Assembly (NCBI GenBank): GCA_034090805.1
Contig: JAXDRV010000108.1
Coordinates: 1-18,075 of the forward strand
Direction: 5' to 3'
From: Ornithomonoglobus_A sp034090805
GTDB lineage: Bacteria; Bacillota; Clostridia; UBA1381
Length of the DNA stretch: 18,075 bases
In this document: piece by piece, positions 1 through 7,359 of the stretch
Numbering within the stretch: the first letter of the stretch is position 1
How the letters are laid out: every line of letters begins with the position of its first letter
Translations under genes and position numbers: made by a program
The notes under the pieces: generated by a model
Told to the model about the DNA's origin: nothing
What the model saw: only the letters and a program-made list of their open reading frames with translations
Databases searched by the model: none

Positions 1-228
1 GCGATTTTCAATCGCATTTGGAAAAATTATGACTATTGTCAAAATTTTTCGTGTAAAATCAGAGATTTTACACAGTTCGCATTGATAAAGTCTGCCCAAA
101 TAAATATTTTGAGAGCAAAATATTTATTTGGGGTGCAAGGAGTTTTTCGTATTTATGAAAAAACCTTGCACCTGAACAATTATGAAATGCTTTTAAGCCG
201 CTATGCGGCTGCGTTTCATAATTGTTCA
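1..228. repeat. Block of six abutting hairpins (copy 1, left edge cut)
   Basis: Seen directly: consecutive inverted repeats with almost no spacing. H1 ends at 20 (its left arm is cut by the window edge). H2 is 21-50 (arms gaaaaatt/aatttttc plus tgac/gtca around loop tatt). H3 is 51-73 (gtgtaaaatc/gattttacac, 3-nt loop). After a 21-nt spacer, H4 is 95-132 with 16-bp perfect arms and loop gagagc. H5 is 132-172 (ggtgcaagg/ccttgcacc with an inner tttttc/gaaaaa stem). H6 is 173-228 (18-bp stem with one G-T pair, inner agccgc/gcggct). Bases 1-118 return at 17958-18075 with one difference, inside the H4 loop. No convincing gene lies in it. It may be a structured RNA, a recombination or replication site, or a dispersed repeat family; I do not recognise it as a named family. 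Confidence 0.85.
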
Positions 229-283
229 GCAGTCATTAAAATAAGACGTTTGATTAAGTCGATTAATAATTAAGCGCATAATA

Positions 284-312
284 AAAACAGCGGCTCAAGC
301 GGCCGCTGTTTT
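284..312. terminator. Terminator after the nhaC-family gene (minus strand)
   Basis: An 11-bp perfect stem (284-294 with 302-312, arms aaaacagcggc/gccgctgtttt) closes a 7-nt loop. Read on the minus strand it sits 7 nt past the antiporter stop codon and ends in a U-run. The A-rich and T-rich arm ends mean it could also work in the other direction. Confidence 0.85.
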
Positions 313-319
313 GTTGTGC

Positions 320-1936
320 TTATCTATCACGTGTTACACGCTTTATTACAAATAATACCGCAACGGTCAGTGCAATGCCTATGGGCAGCAGTACGAACGC
401 ATTCTGGACGAATGCAGCGAGAATGTATACCGCAAAGGCTATCAGCGCAACCGTTATCGAATACGGAAGCTGAGTTGAAACGTGGTTTATGTGGTTTGAG
501 CAGCTGCCGGCGGACGACATTATCGTCGTGTCGGAGATGGGCGAACAATGGTCACCGCATACCGCTCCGGCAAGGCAGGCAGATACACCTATTATCAAAA
601 GCTCGCTTGTTGGGTCGAAAATTGCCGTAACGATCGGAATCAGAATACCGAACGTACCCCAGGACGTGCCTGTTGAAAACGCAAGCACAGCCGCCACGAT
701 AAATATAATGGCGGGCAGGAAGTTGGCAAGCCCCGCCGCTGCCGAGTTCATGAGCGTTTCGACAAACTCCGCAGCACCCAAAAGACCGGTCATGTTCTTA
801 AGTGCCGTTGCAAAGGTTAAGATTAAAATTGCAGGCACCATAGCGACAAAGCCTTTGGGGATACACTCAAGCGCTTCCTTGAAGGTCACAATTCTTCTTG
901 CCATGAGGTAAAAAATCGTGAAAATCAGGGCAATCAGCGCACCCCACGGCAGACCGACTGTTGCATCGGTATCTCCGAATGCCGTTATAAAGTCAGACCC
1001 GGAGAAAAATCCTCCGACGTAGATAAGACCGATAACCGCCGCAGCAACAAGCACCGCAACAGGTAAAATCAAATCTATCACACGCCCCTTGGGATTAGCC
1101 TCGGAGGTTTCGGTATTCGATATGCTGTCTTTTCCGCTTGTGAATAAGTCGCCTTTTTCAATCGCGTTTTTCTCATGGAGCTTCATCGGACCGTAGTCGA
1201 ACTTCATAAGCGTAAGAGCGATTATAAATACAAGCATCAAAATGGAATAGAAGTTGTAGGGGATTGCACGGACAAACAGCTCAATGCCCGAATATCCGGT
1301 ACCCTTTGTAAATTCCGCAACTGCTGCCGCCCATGATGAAATAGGTGCTATCATGCAGACGGGAGCGGCTGTTGCGTCTATCAAAAACGCAAGCTTTGCA
1401 CGAGAGATTTTGTGCCTGTCGGTAACGGGACGCATAACGCTGCCGACTGTCAGACAGTTAAAATAATCGTCGATAAATATCAGCACTCCGAGAACGAATG
1501 TAGCGAGAGCCGCCCCGGTGCGTGATTTTATATGCACCTCCGCCCAGCGTCCGAACGCCGCCGAGCCGCCCGCCTTGTTGACAAGTGCAACGATTGCACC
1601 GAGGATAACGAGGAATATAAATATTCCCGCCGTACCCGATACTGCGGCGATAAGTCCGTCATTCAGCACGTTGTCAAGCGCACCTACGGGATTCATGTTT
1701 GCGGAGAATAATCCGCCAAGCACGATTCCGACAAAAAGCGACGAGTAAACCTCTTTTGTTATGAGGGCAAGTCCTATCGCCACAAGAGGCGGCACCAATG
1801 CCCAAAACGTTGAATAAAAATTGCTTGTGTTTTCCACAGCGTCCTCACCGACAGCAAATGCAACTACTCCCGTTACGCAGAGCAAAAGCACGACAGTGAA
1901 GAGTGCGAAAACATTTCTTTTGTTAAAAATTTTCAT
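320..1936 (-). CDS. Na+/H+ antiporter, NhaC family
   Basis: A 538-residue integral membrane protein, predicted to exchange Na+ (or another ligand) for H+ across the cytoplasmic membrane. The first 30 residues form a hydrophobic segment, followed by many further membrane spans. Two family motifs are visible: GTSWGTFGILIPI, and near residues 458-476 the stretch GDHCSPISDTTIMSSAGS, typical of NhaC/YqkI-type transporters. A loop rich in charged and polar residues lies near 245-280. The ATG at 1936 has AAGGAGG 6 nt upstream (1943-1949). A promoter is seen at 2252-2280, but a 270-bp repeat element lies between it and the gene. A strong terminator follows at 284-312, so this is a single-gene unit. 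Some NhaC relatives exchange malate/lactate or other solutes, so the substrate is not certain. Confidence 0.9.
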   Translation of the reverse strand: MKIFNKRNVFALFTVVLLLCVTGVVAFAVGEDAVENTSNFYSTFWALVPPLVAIGLALITKEVYSSLFVGIVLGGLFSANMNPVGALDNVLNDGLIAAVSGTAGIFIFLVILGAIVALVNKAGGSAAFGRWAEVHIKSRTGAALATFVLGVLIFIDDYFNCLTVGSVMRPVTDRHKISRAKLAFLIDATAAPVCMIAPISSWAAAVAEFTKGTGYSGIELFVRAIPYNFYSILMLVFIIALTLMKFDYGPMKLHEKNAIEKGDLFTSGKDSISNTETSEANPKGRVIDLILPVAVLVAAAVIGLIYVGGFFSGSDFITAFGDTDATVGLPWGALIALIFTIFYLMARRIVTFKEALECIPKGFVAMVPAILILTFATALKNMTGLLGAAEFVETLMNSAAAGLANFLPAIIFIVAAVLAFSTGTSWGTFGILIPIVTAIFDPTSELLIIGVSACLAGAVCGDHCSPISDTTIMSSAGSCSNHINHVSTQLPYSITVALIAFAVYILAAFVQNAFVLLPIGIALTVAVLFVIKRVTRDR

Positions 1937-1964
1937 TTCTAACCTCCTTGTGTTTATTTAGTTA

Positions 1965-2234
1965 TAGGCAATTGTCAAATTCGAGATTTCATCGGAATTT
2001 GAGATGTTTCTGATTACGGGGCGGCAGGGACACCGCCCTCTACACACCCTCACTTCGTTCGGGAACTCGCCGAAACTCAATCATAAACATCACAAATTCT
2101 TACAAAAGTGTAATTTCTTATAGGATTTGAGAGTGTTTTTGAGTTTGTTCGGACGAGTTACCGCAAGGGATGTTTGAGTACGAATAAATTTAAAAATACT
2201 CTCAAATCCCGAACTGACATTTTGCAATTACCTA
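1965..2234. repeat. MITE-like inverted-repeat element, copy A
   Basis: A 270-bp non-coding element filling most of the 362-bp gap upstream of the antiporter gene. Ends are inverted repeats: taggcaattgtcaaa at the left, ttttgcaattaccta at the right. It is flanked by a perfect 12-bp direct repeat, tttatttagtta (1953-1964 and 2235-2246), as expected of a target-site duplication. Inside are a left module (about 1992-2099, arms aatttgagatgttt and aaacatcacaaatt around gggcggc/ccgccc) and a core hairpin at 2123-2210 that begins ggatttgagagtgttttt and ends with its complement. The core is shared with the elements at 5089-5230 and 8968-9165. No transposase is encoded, so it would have moved in trans. 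Confidence 0.8.
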
Positions 2235-2251
2235 TTTATTTAGTTAAGTAT

Positions 2252-2280
2252 ATGTTACCATAATGAAATTCGAATGTCAA
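2252..2280 (-). promoter_or_regulatory. Sigma-A-type promoter for the NhaC-family gene
   Basis: On the minus strand, TTGACA (2275-2280), a 17-bp spacer and TAACAT (2252-2257). Transcription would start near 2245, inside the right copy of the 12-bp direct repeat, so the whole 1965-2234 element would be in the 5' leader of the mRNA. Confidence 0.6.
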
Positions 2281-2298
2281 GTTAAATTCGGCAATATT

Positions 2299-3225
2299 CT
2301 ACATATTTTGCGAAGATGCGGCGGATTTGTTTTTGCAAAATTCCGGAGCTTGCACGAGTATTATTGCCGCAAACATGAGAACGCAGCCGAGAATCTCACG
2401 CATTGACAGCGCACCGCCCGTAAGCTGCCAGCCGCACGCAACCAAAACAACGGTGGTAAGTGTCGCAAAAACGGATTCAAGGCTCATAAGAATCGATGCT
2501 GAGGTGGGGTCGGTGTATTTCTGTCCGACGATTTGCAGCGTGTACGCAACTCCGCACGACATTATCCCCGAATAGCATATTGACATACGGCAGCTCCAAA
2601 TCGGCGCAAGCTCCGGCTTTTCAAAGGCGAACACCCATATAAGATTAAGAATACCGCAGACAAAAAATTGCAGACACGCAAGCTTTACTCCGTCTGTTTT
2701 GGGTGAAAAGTAGTCCACCGCAAGTATATGCCCTGCAAAAACGAATGCACACAGCAGCGTGAGGACATCGCCGAAATTGATTGTCAGCCTTGAGTCTATG
2801 CACATAAGATACAGTCCCGCAACGGCAATTAAAACGGATAGCCATATGACAGGCTCCGGCTTTTTATGGGTAAATAAGCCGATTATCGGTATTATCACCA
2901 TGTAAAGAGCCGTGATAAACCCGGATTTTCCGGGACTTGTGTAAATCATGCCCGCTGTTTGCAGAGTGCTTGCAACGCACAGAAACGTTCCGCATATAAG
3001 TCCGCCCAACAGCAGCGTTTTTGTGTCCTTTGACTGCTTTTTTGAGCGAAGCGACATAAATATAATTACGGGAATAAGCACAAGTCCGCCCAAAACACTG
3101 CGGACTCCGTTAAAGGCAAAGGGCGATATTTCCTCAACTCCCTTGCTTTGCGCAATAAACGATGTTCCCCATATAAACGAGGTGAGCAGCAATATCAGAT
3201 TTCCTTTTAATTTTTGACTTTTCAT
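2299..3225 (-). CDS. DMT-superfamily permease, EamA domains
   Basis: A 308-residue membrane protein with about ten hydrophobic spans in two EamA repeats (about residues 6-140 and 150-295), the layout of drug/metabolite transporters. The opening MKSQKLKGNLILLLTSFIWGTSFIAQ shows the usual W-G-(T/S)-(S/N)-F motif of the first span. The exported or imported compound cannot be told from sequence; relatives carry amino acids, metabolites or drugs. The ATG at 3225 is preceded by AAAAGGAG (3231-3238) and a good promoter at 3260-3288, so it is transcribed alone or reads on towards the antiporter gene. I see no clear terminator in the 64 bases between its stop codon and the 1965-2234 element. Confidence 0.88.
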   Translation of the reverse strand: MKSQKLKGNLILLLTSFIWGTSFIAQSKGVEEISPFAFNGVRSVLGGLVLIPVIIFMSLRSKKQSKDTKTLLLGGLICGTFLCVASTLQTAGMIYTSPGKSGFITALYMVIIPIIGLFTHKKPEPVIWLSVLIAVAGLYLMCIDSRLTINFGDVLTLLCAFVFAGHILAVDYFSPKTDGVKLACLQFFVCGILNLIWVFAFEKPELAPIWSCRMSICYSGIMSCGVAYTLQIVGQKYTDPTSASILMSLESVFATLTTVVLVACGWQLTGGALSMREILGCVLMFAAIILVQAPEFCKNKSAASSQNM

Positions 3226-3259
3226 TTCGATCTCCTTTTGTAAATAATCTAACTAAACT

Positions 3260-3288
3260 ATTCTATATCTTTTTTGCCTTACAGTCAA
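3260..3288 (-). promoter_or_regulatory. Sigma-A-type promoter for the EamA permease
   Basis: On the minus strand, TTGACT (3283-3288), a 17-bp spacer and TAGAAT (3260-3265), followed about 22 nt later by the ribosome site AAAAGGAG of the permease gene. Confidence 0.75.
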
Positions 3289-3317
3289 TACCTAAATCGC
3301 AATTTTCGGCAAAAAAT

Positions 3318-3349
3318 AAGCGGAACACGAAATTTTCCGTATTCCGCTT
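3318..3349 (-). terminator. Terminator after the serpin gene
   Basis: Stem aagcggaa/ttccgctt (3318-3325 with 3342-3349) continues past one mismatch as acg/cgt, with an A/T loop. On the minus strand it lies directly after the serpin stop codon (3356-3358) and is followed by a run of six U residues. Confidence 0.85.
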
Positions 3350-3355
3350 GTGTTT

Positions 3356-5062
3356 TTATTCGGCATGAGCATATCGTCCGCAGAAAAGTATTTCACCGCT
3401 GATGTTGTCCTTTATTACGTAATAAAACGGTCTGTTAAGCTTAAGCTCGACAGGTATAGGCATAATCGACGATGTGCCGGCGGCGATGGCGGTTACCGCG
3501 GCCGCCTCTGTTCCTTTTTCGTTTACGTCAATGTATGTTTTGTGAACGGTATCAAGCACCTGTATACCATTGGGACTGTCGAGTATTTTGCCAAGCTCCG
3601 CATTGTCGCCGAACATTCTGACCGCTCCGAGAGCCTTTAATATATCGTTAAGCTTCATTTCAAACTCCGTTTTGAATTTCGGCATTGACAGCTTTATATA
3701 TGATGATTTAAACAAATCCTTTGCGCTGTCAACCTCTTGCTCCGGCGAGATGCTGTAATCTCCGTGGGGGAGGATTGCGTACATACTCACGTCAAGATCA
3801 TCGTAATGCTTGAAGCCCTCGTCGGGATTGTCCGAAATATTGCCGTAGGGCAGCTCGATTATGCTTGAAGTCGGAGTATACGCATAATTAAAATATGCGG
3901 TTTTGTTCATAAAATCAATCTGCGATTTTTTGCCTGATAAATCCGTAAATTCATCGGGAGCGGTTGCGCCATCGGAGAACGGATGCTGCCATGACGCTTT
4001 GAAGTAAATCGCATTGACGAGCATTGTCCAAAATTCGGGACTGCTTACGACAGTCGGGATTTTGCCGTTCGTTTTTTCGCTTGCCCATGCGTTTATTTCG
4101 TTTACGGCATTTTTGTTGTCCGTTTCCCTGACCTCTGCCGAATAAAAATCGGAAGTGAGCTGCTTAAAGTCGTCTGTGAATTTGCCGGGAGCTTTGTCGG
4201 TGTTTAACCAAAGAGAATTTGCGATTTTGAGCGTTAATAGCTCCGTCTGAGAATATTTGGCGATAAGCTCCTTTGACTTTTCGTTAAATTCGTCAAGGTC
4301 GGAAATTCCCAACGATGTCAGAAGCTCGGATTTGGTAAGCCCGTCCGCACCGTTTGCAAGCATGGCAAATGCCATTTTGATTGACAGCGGCGAAAACATA
4401 TAGTTTTCGTCGGACGCTGCGGGTATAAGTGAGTTTATCTTGTCCGAAAACGTATGCGGAGCTGATGTGTCAAAGCATTTTTGATAAGCGCGTATAATCG
4501 TGACAAGAGCCTGTTCAACGGTATACGAAGCCTGCGGAGCAAACGCTCCGTCACCGACACCGTTCATAACGCCGAGGTTGCATATTATCTGAACGGATTC
4601 CGATGCCCAGTCGGAAATTTCGCCGCCGTCCGTAAAGTCAAACCACAGCTCCGTAACGGGCAGATTGGGATTGACCTTGTTTATCATTCTGCGCAGAATG
4701 ACCGCCGCCTCCTCACGGGTAAGAGTATCCTGAGGCGCAAAGTCGGTTTCGGATTTTCCCTCGATTATGCCCATTGAATTAAGAGCGGCGATTTTTTTAT
4801 CATCATCGGTGTCGGTAAACGGCGAACCTAAGGACGGCTCAAGAGTTGTGACCCATTTAAGACAATTGTAAATAAAGCTGCAAAATTCCCCTCGTGTTAC
4901 GGGCAGAGAGTAGTCACGCTCCGTATCGTTGTTGATATTAAGCCTGTTTGCGATATTCACGCTTTCGGATGCCCATTCGCTCGGACGTGAGCTTGCGGCA
5001 AAGGATGTGCCGCAAGGCAAAAGCATTGCTGCCGCCAAGACAGCGGAAATAAATTTTTTCAT
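3356..5062 (-). CDS. Secreted serpin with N-terminal S-layer homology domains
   Basis: A 568-residue exported protein. Residues 1-23 are a signal peptide (MKKF, hydrophobic core, likely cut near FAA|SS). Three SLH-like repeats follow at about 27-70, 81-127 and 139-193 (motifs TRGE, TREE and TVEQ at the usual TRAE site), which in this family bind cell-wall polymers. From about 205 to 568 there is a full serpin fold, with NAIYFKASWQHPF and the C-terminal NRPFYYVIKD. The reactive-loop hinge is EKGTEAAAVT (515-524), matching the small-residue hinge of inhibitory serpins. Counting from the hinge puts P1-P1' at S531-S532, but the loop is about three residues longer than in alpha-1-antitrypsin, so T530 to M534 are all possible. 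Small or Met P1 residues would suit elastase-like proteases (inference). The ATG has AAGGAGG about 7 nt upstream; an inverted-repeat element lies just before it. Confidence 0.92.
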   Translation of the reverse strand: MKKFISAVLAAAMLLPCGTSFAASSRPSEWASESVNIANRLNINNDTERDYSLPVTRGEFCSFIYNCLKWVTTLEPSLGSPFTDTDDDKKIAALNSMGIIEGKSETDFAPQDTLTREEAAVILRRMINKVNPNLPVTELWFDFTDGGEISDWASESVQIICNLGVMNGVGDGAFAPQASYTVEQALVTIIRAYQKCFDTSAPHTFSDKINSLIPAASDENYMFSPLSIKMAFAMLANGADGLTKSELLTSLGISDLDEFNEKSKELIAKYSQTELLTLKIANSLWLNTDKAPGKFTDDFKQLTSDFYSAEVRETDNKNAVNEINAWASEKTNGKIPTVVSSPEFWTMLVNAIYFKASWQHPFSDGATAPDEFTDLSGKKSQIDFMNKTAYFNYAYTPTSSIIELPYGNISDNPDEGFKHYDDLDVSMYAILPHGDYSISPEQEVDSAKDLFKSSYIKLSMPKFKTEFEMKLNDILKALGAVRMFGDNAELGKILDSPNGIQVLDTVHKTYIDVNEKGTEAAAVTAIAAGTSSIMPIPVELKLNRPFYYVIKDNISGEILFCGRYAHAE

Positions 5063-5088
5063 GGTAATCCTCCTTTTTGCGGTGAAAT

Positions 5089-5230
5089 TAGCTGATTATA
5101 AAATATCGGTTTGGGATTTGAGAGTGTTTTTGAATTTATTCGTACTCAAACATTCCTTGCGGTAACTCGTCCGAACAAACTCAAAAACACTCTCAAATTC
5201 CGAGAAAATCTTGAATTTTATAATCGCCTA
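5089..5230. repeat. MITE-like inverted-repeat element, copy B
   Basis: A 142-bp short version of the element at 1965-2234, core in the opposite orientation (5113-5201). Ends are tagctgattataaaat and attttataatcgccta. Flanks are cggtgaaat (5080-5088) and cggtaaaat (5232-5240), a 9-bp direct repeat with one difference. It lies in the gap between the divergent serpin and fucU-type genes, immediately behind the serpin ribosome site, and so probably inside the serpin leader. It lacks the left module of copies A and C. Confidence 0.78.
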
Positions 5231-5308
5231 ACGGTAAAATATTCCTTCTGATATATTAGACGTATAAGTCGTGAATTTGTTCCGCATATTTAAAAAATTT
5301 TCATCGGC

Positions 5309-5337
5309 TTGACACATGATGAAAATTGTGGTATATT
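5309..5337 (+). promoter_or_regulatory. Sigma-A-type promoter for the fucU-type gene
   Basis: TTGACA (5309-5314), a 17-bp spacer and TATATT (5332-5337). Transcription would begin near 5344. A GC hairpin cgccgc/gcggcg (5354-5368) lies in the leader just before the ribosome site. Confidence 0.8.
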
Positions 5338-5383
5338 GTATTTAATTAATTGTCGCCGCATGGCGGCGGAATGGAGGATTAAA

Positions 5384-5806
5384 ATGCTTAAAGGAATACC
5401 GAGTATAATCTCGCCGGAGCTGCTTAAGATACTTATGGAAATGGGACATGGGGATGAAATAGTCATAGGTGACGGAAATTTCCCCGGTCAGAGCATGAAT
5501 GCACGCTGCGTCAGATGTGACGGACACGGCGGTGCGGAGCTGTTGGAGGCGGTTTTGAAGCTGTTTCCGCTTGATACATATCAAAAGCCGGTGTATCTGA
5601 TGGCAAAGGTTGACGGCGATACTGTCGAAACACCGATATGGGACGAATATGCACGGATAATCAAGCCGTACACAAGCGAGGCACCGGAGCATATCGAAAG
5701 ATTTGAATTTTACGAGCGTGCAAAAAAAGCGTATGCCGTTGCCATGACCGGTGAGAGCGCATTGTATGCGAATGTGATTCTTAAAAAGGGCGTTGTTACG
5801 GAATAA
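5384..5806 (+). CDS. fucU: RbsD/FucU-family sugar mutarotase
   Basis: A 140-residue cytoplasmic protein of the RbsD/FucU family, which interconverts anomers of free sugars such as L-fucose or ribose. The N-terminus MLKGIPSIISPELLKILMEM and the motif GHGDEIVIGDGNFP place the expected catalytic His at residue 22 and Asp at 30; the C-terminal part (FYERAKKAYAVAMTGE...YANVILKKGV) also matches FucU rather than RbsD. The start at 5384 is chosen because GGAGG (5373-5377) precedes it and the open frame upstream runs into the promoter. It has its own promoter and terminator and no fucose or ribose genes next to it, so the sugar is uncertain; the symbol is the family name. Confidence 0.88.
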   Translation: MLKGIPSIISPELLKILMEMGHGDEIVIGDGNFPGQSMNARCVRCDGHGGAELLEAVLKLFPLDTYQKPVYLMAKVDGDTVETPIWDEYARIIKPYTSEAPEHIERFEFYERAKKAYAVAMTGESALYANVILKKGVVTE

Positions 5807-5852
5807 AAAAGCTTTTGACAAAGCTGCGCCTTTGGTGCAAGGTAAGCTTTTT
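5806..5852 (+). terminator. Terminator after the fucU-type gene
   Basis: Outer stem aaaaagctt/aagcttttt (5806-5814 with 5844-5852) encloses an inner caaag/ctttg hairpin (5819-5834). It begins at the stop codon and ends in a short T-run. Symmetry suggests it may also block transcription coming from the right. Confidence 0.65.
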
Positions 5853-5868
5853 GATGTTGAGCAAATAA

Positions 5869-5904
5869 AAAACGGACTGTCGTGTAAAATCGGCGGTCCG
5901 TTTT
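5869..5904 (-). terminator. Terminator after the 5903-7137 gene
   Basis: Stem of 14 pairs with G-T wobbles (5869-5882 with 5891-5904) around an 8-nt A/T loop. On the minus strand it starts at the stop codon of the upstream gene and ends in six U residues. Confidence 0.85.
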
Positions 5905-7137
5905 ATTCGTCATCCGATGTCAGTACAAACCAAAGTGCGGTTATAAGCGCAAGGGATATTCCTCCTCCGATCAATGCGGCGGGAATCCGTACCTTTGAAT
6001 CAAGCTTTTTTTCCACATTCAGCTTCGGCAGCTTAATTCCCAAATTCTCTGCACTTATGCCGCTTTTCAGCTTCAGGCTGCCGTGAGCCTTTTTGAAAAG
6101 CAGCGGGCAGCGGGAGTATTCCTCCTTAATCATTTTCAGCTCGCTGTCGGAAAGCGGTATGCAGTCGGTGATTACCTTTAAAATCTGATAGCCGCCGTCG
6201 GCAGAGCCGCTGCGCCTTAACAGCGTGTAATTATAGAAGGAACGGTCGGTGGAAAATCTTACGTAATATATTTCATCACCGAGGTCGTACATATTCGTTA
6301 TCAGATAAAATCTGTCGTGGCAGTTCTGCGAATCAAGCGCCGCGCGGTACTCCTGCATCGATTTGCAGCGGAGTATGTCGAAGTCGCTGTAGCAAACCGC
6401 CTTTGAAAGTATATTCTCAACCTCCGCCTCGTCCTCTGTCGAGAGTCTTTCCGCAATATCCTCAATTGTTACGCTGTCGGCAGCGGCATTTTTCAAGTCG
6501 GTGAAAAATGTGTTGAGCGTTTTGTTGTAGTACGATATGTCAACATTCGGATGGAAATATGCGCAGTTAAAGTCCATTATTCCGGAGTCGCAGACGTTTT
6601 TCGGAGTGTTCACGTACATAAACGTTTCGCCCGACATAACGGTGTAATATTCCTCGGAAACGAGGACGTTGTTTTCATATGTTTTATAGGAAATATACCG
6701 TTTATCGCCGTTGTAGCCGAGGTTAAATTCTCCCATTTGGTTTCTGCCTATATCGGCATACGACTTGTCAAGCTTTGCTATTTTTACAGCCTTTTTCATC
6801 TGCTCGTCATAGCTCCATATATGCGCCTCTGCGGTTCTTTCGACGCTGTTTGCCGTAAATACAACCATGTACGGGTCATTGTTTGCGTCAAAATTAACCA
6901 TATCGGCATAAACCGTACCGCCGGGGGATATTTCGCCGCCTTCCGTGTCAATGAGAGCCTCGCCGGGAGTGTCCGTTTTCATTGCTCCGTATTCAAGCAG
7001 TATATCGTTCAGTGCATAGGCGTAGGCTGCGGACATTCGTCCGACAATTTCATCGGCATATACCGCCGTACCCTCAGGCAAAAAGAGAGCGAGTGCGCTT
7101 ACAGTGCATATTAATTTGTAAAAAAGCTTTTTAACAT
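5903..7137 (-). CDS. Exported protein with C-terminal membrane anchor, unknown function; start disrupted by a frameshift
   Basis: I do not recognise this family. The open frame (5903-7081 from an internal TTG) codes for about 392 residues. The frame stays open upstream into a typical signal peptide (YKLICTVSALALFLPEGTAVYA|DE), but has no start codon there. An ATG at 7135-7137 begins M-L-K-S-F-F one frame away; adding one T to the six-T run (plus-strand A run 7120-7125) joins it to the signal peptide and gives 411 residues. Features: mostly polar, Tyr- and Asp-rich extracellular part; a Cys in each of several segments; a basic stretch; then a single hydrophobic span IPAALIGGGISLALITALWFVL and a short acidic end SDDE, so it is probably held in the membrane at its C-terminus. 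A promoter (7187-7215) and AGGAGG (7151-7156, 13 nt before the ATG, rather far) support this 5' end. Alternatives: assembly error, or a true inactivated or switching allele. Confidence 0.7.
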
Positions 7138-7186
7138 CTATAAGTCGTCGCCTCCTTTTTGCGGGTTTACATAATTATATGCTTAT

Positions 7187-7215
7187 ATTATATTGTACAT
7201 ATTATGACATTTCAA
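7187..7215 (-). promoter_or_regulatory. Sigma-A-type promoter for the 5903-7137 gene
   Basis: On the minus strand, TTGAAA (7210-7215), a 17-bp spacer and TATAAT (7187-7192). It is divergent from the dCMP deaminase promoter, about 75 bp away. Confidence 0.78.
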
Positions 7216-7291
7216 CCCTGTTTTTATTATGTTTATATTAAAATTATGTAACAAATTGTAATATTACGCCGTCAAAAAGTGTACTGCGGTA

Positions 7292-7320
7292 TTGACTTTA
7301 CAGCCGTATAATGATAAAAT
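7292..7320 (+). promoter_or_regulatory. Sigma-A-type promoter for the dCMP deaminase operon
   Basis: TTGACT (7292-7297), a 17-bp spacer and TAAAAT (7315-7320). A closer TATAAT at 7307-7312 is badly spaced from this -35 and is less likely to be used. Confidence 0.65.
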
Positions 7321-7359
7321 AATATCAAAACAGGCATTTAAAAGCAAGGAGGTACGCAT

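Noticed and set aside
1..228. CRISPR array
   Set aside because: The hairpins differ from one another, with no repeated unit and no unique spacers of even length; no cas gene is nearby.
82..273. Open frame of 63 codons inside the hairpin block
   Set aside because: It starts at a TTG without a ribosome site and runs through four perfect hairpins, which dictate its amino acids; it is not a credible protein.
320..1936. Plus-strand frames at 316-630, 489-911 and 1518-1748
   Set aside because: They lie opposite the NhaC-type gene, have low-quality composition and no ribosome sites; shadows of the minus-strand gene.
5309..5383. Earlier TTG start for the fucU-type gene
   Set aside because: The TTG is the -35 hexamer of the promoter, and the family begins at MLKGIPS with GGAGG in front.
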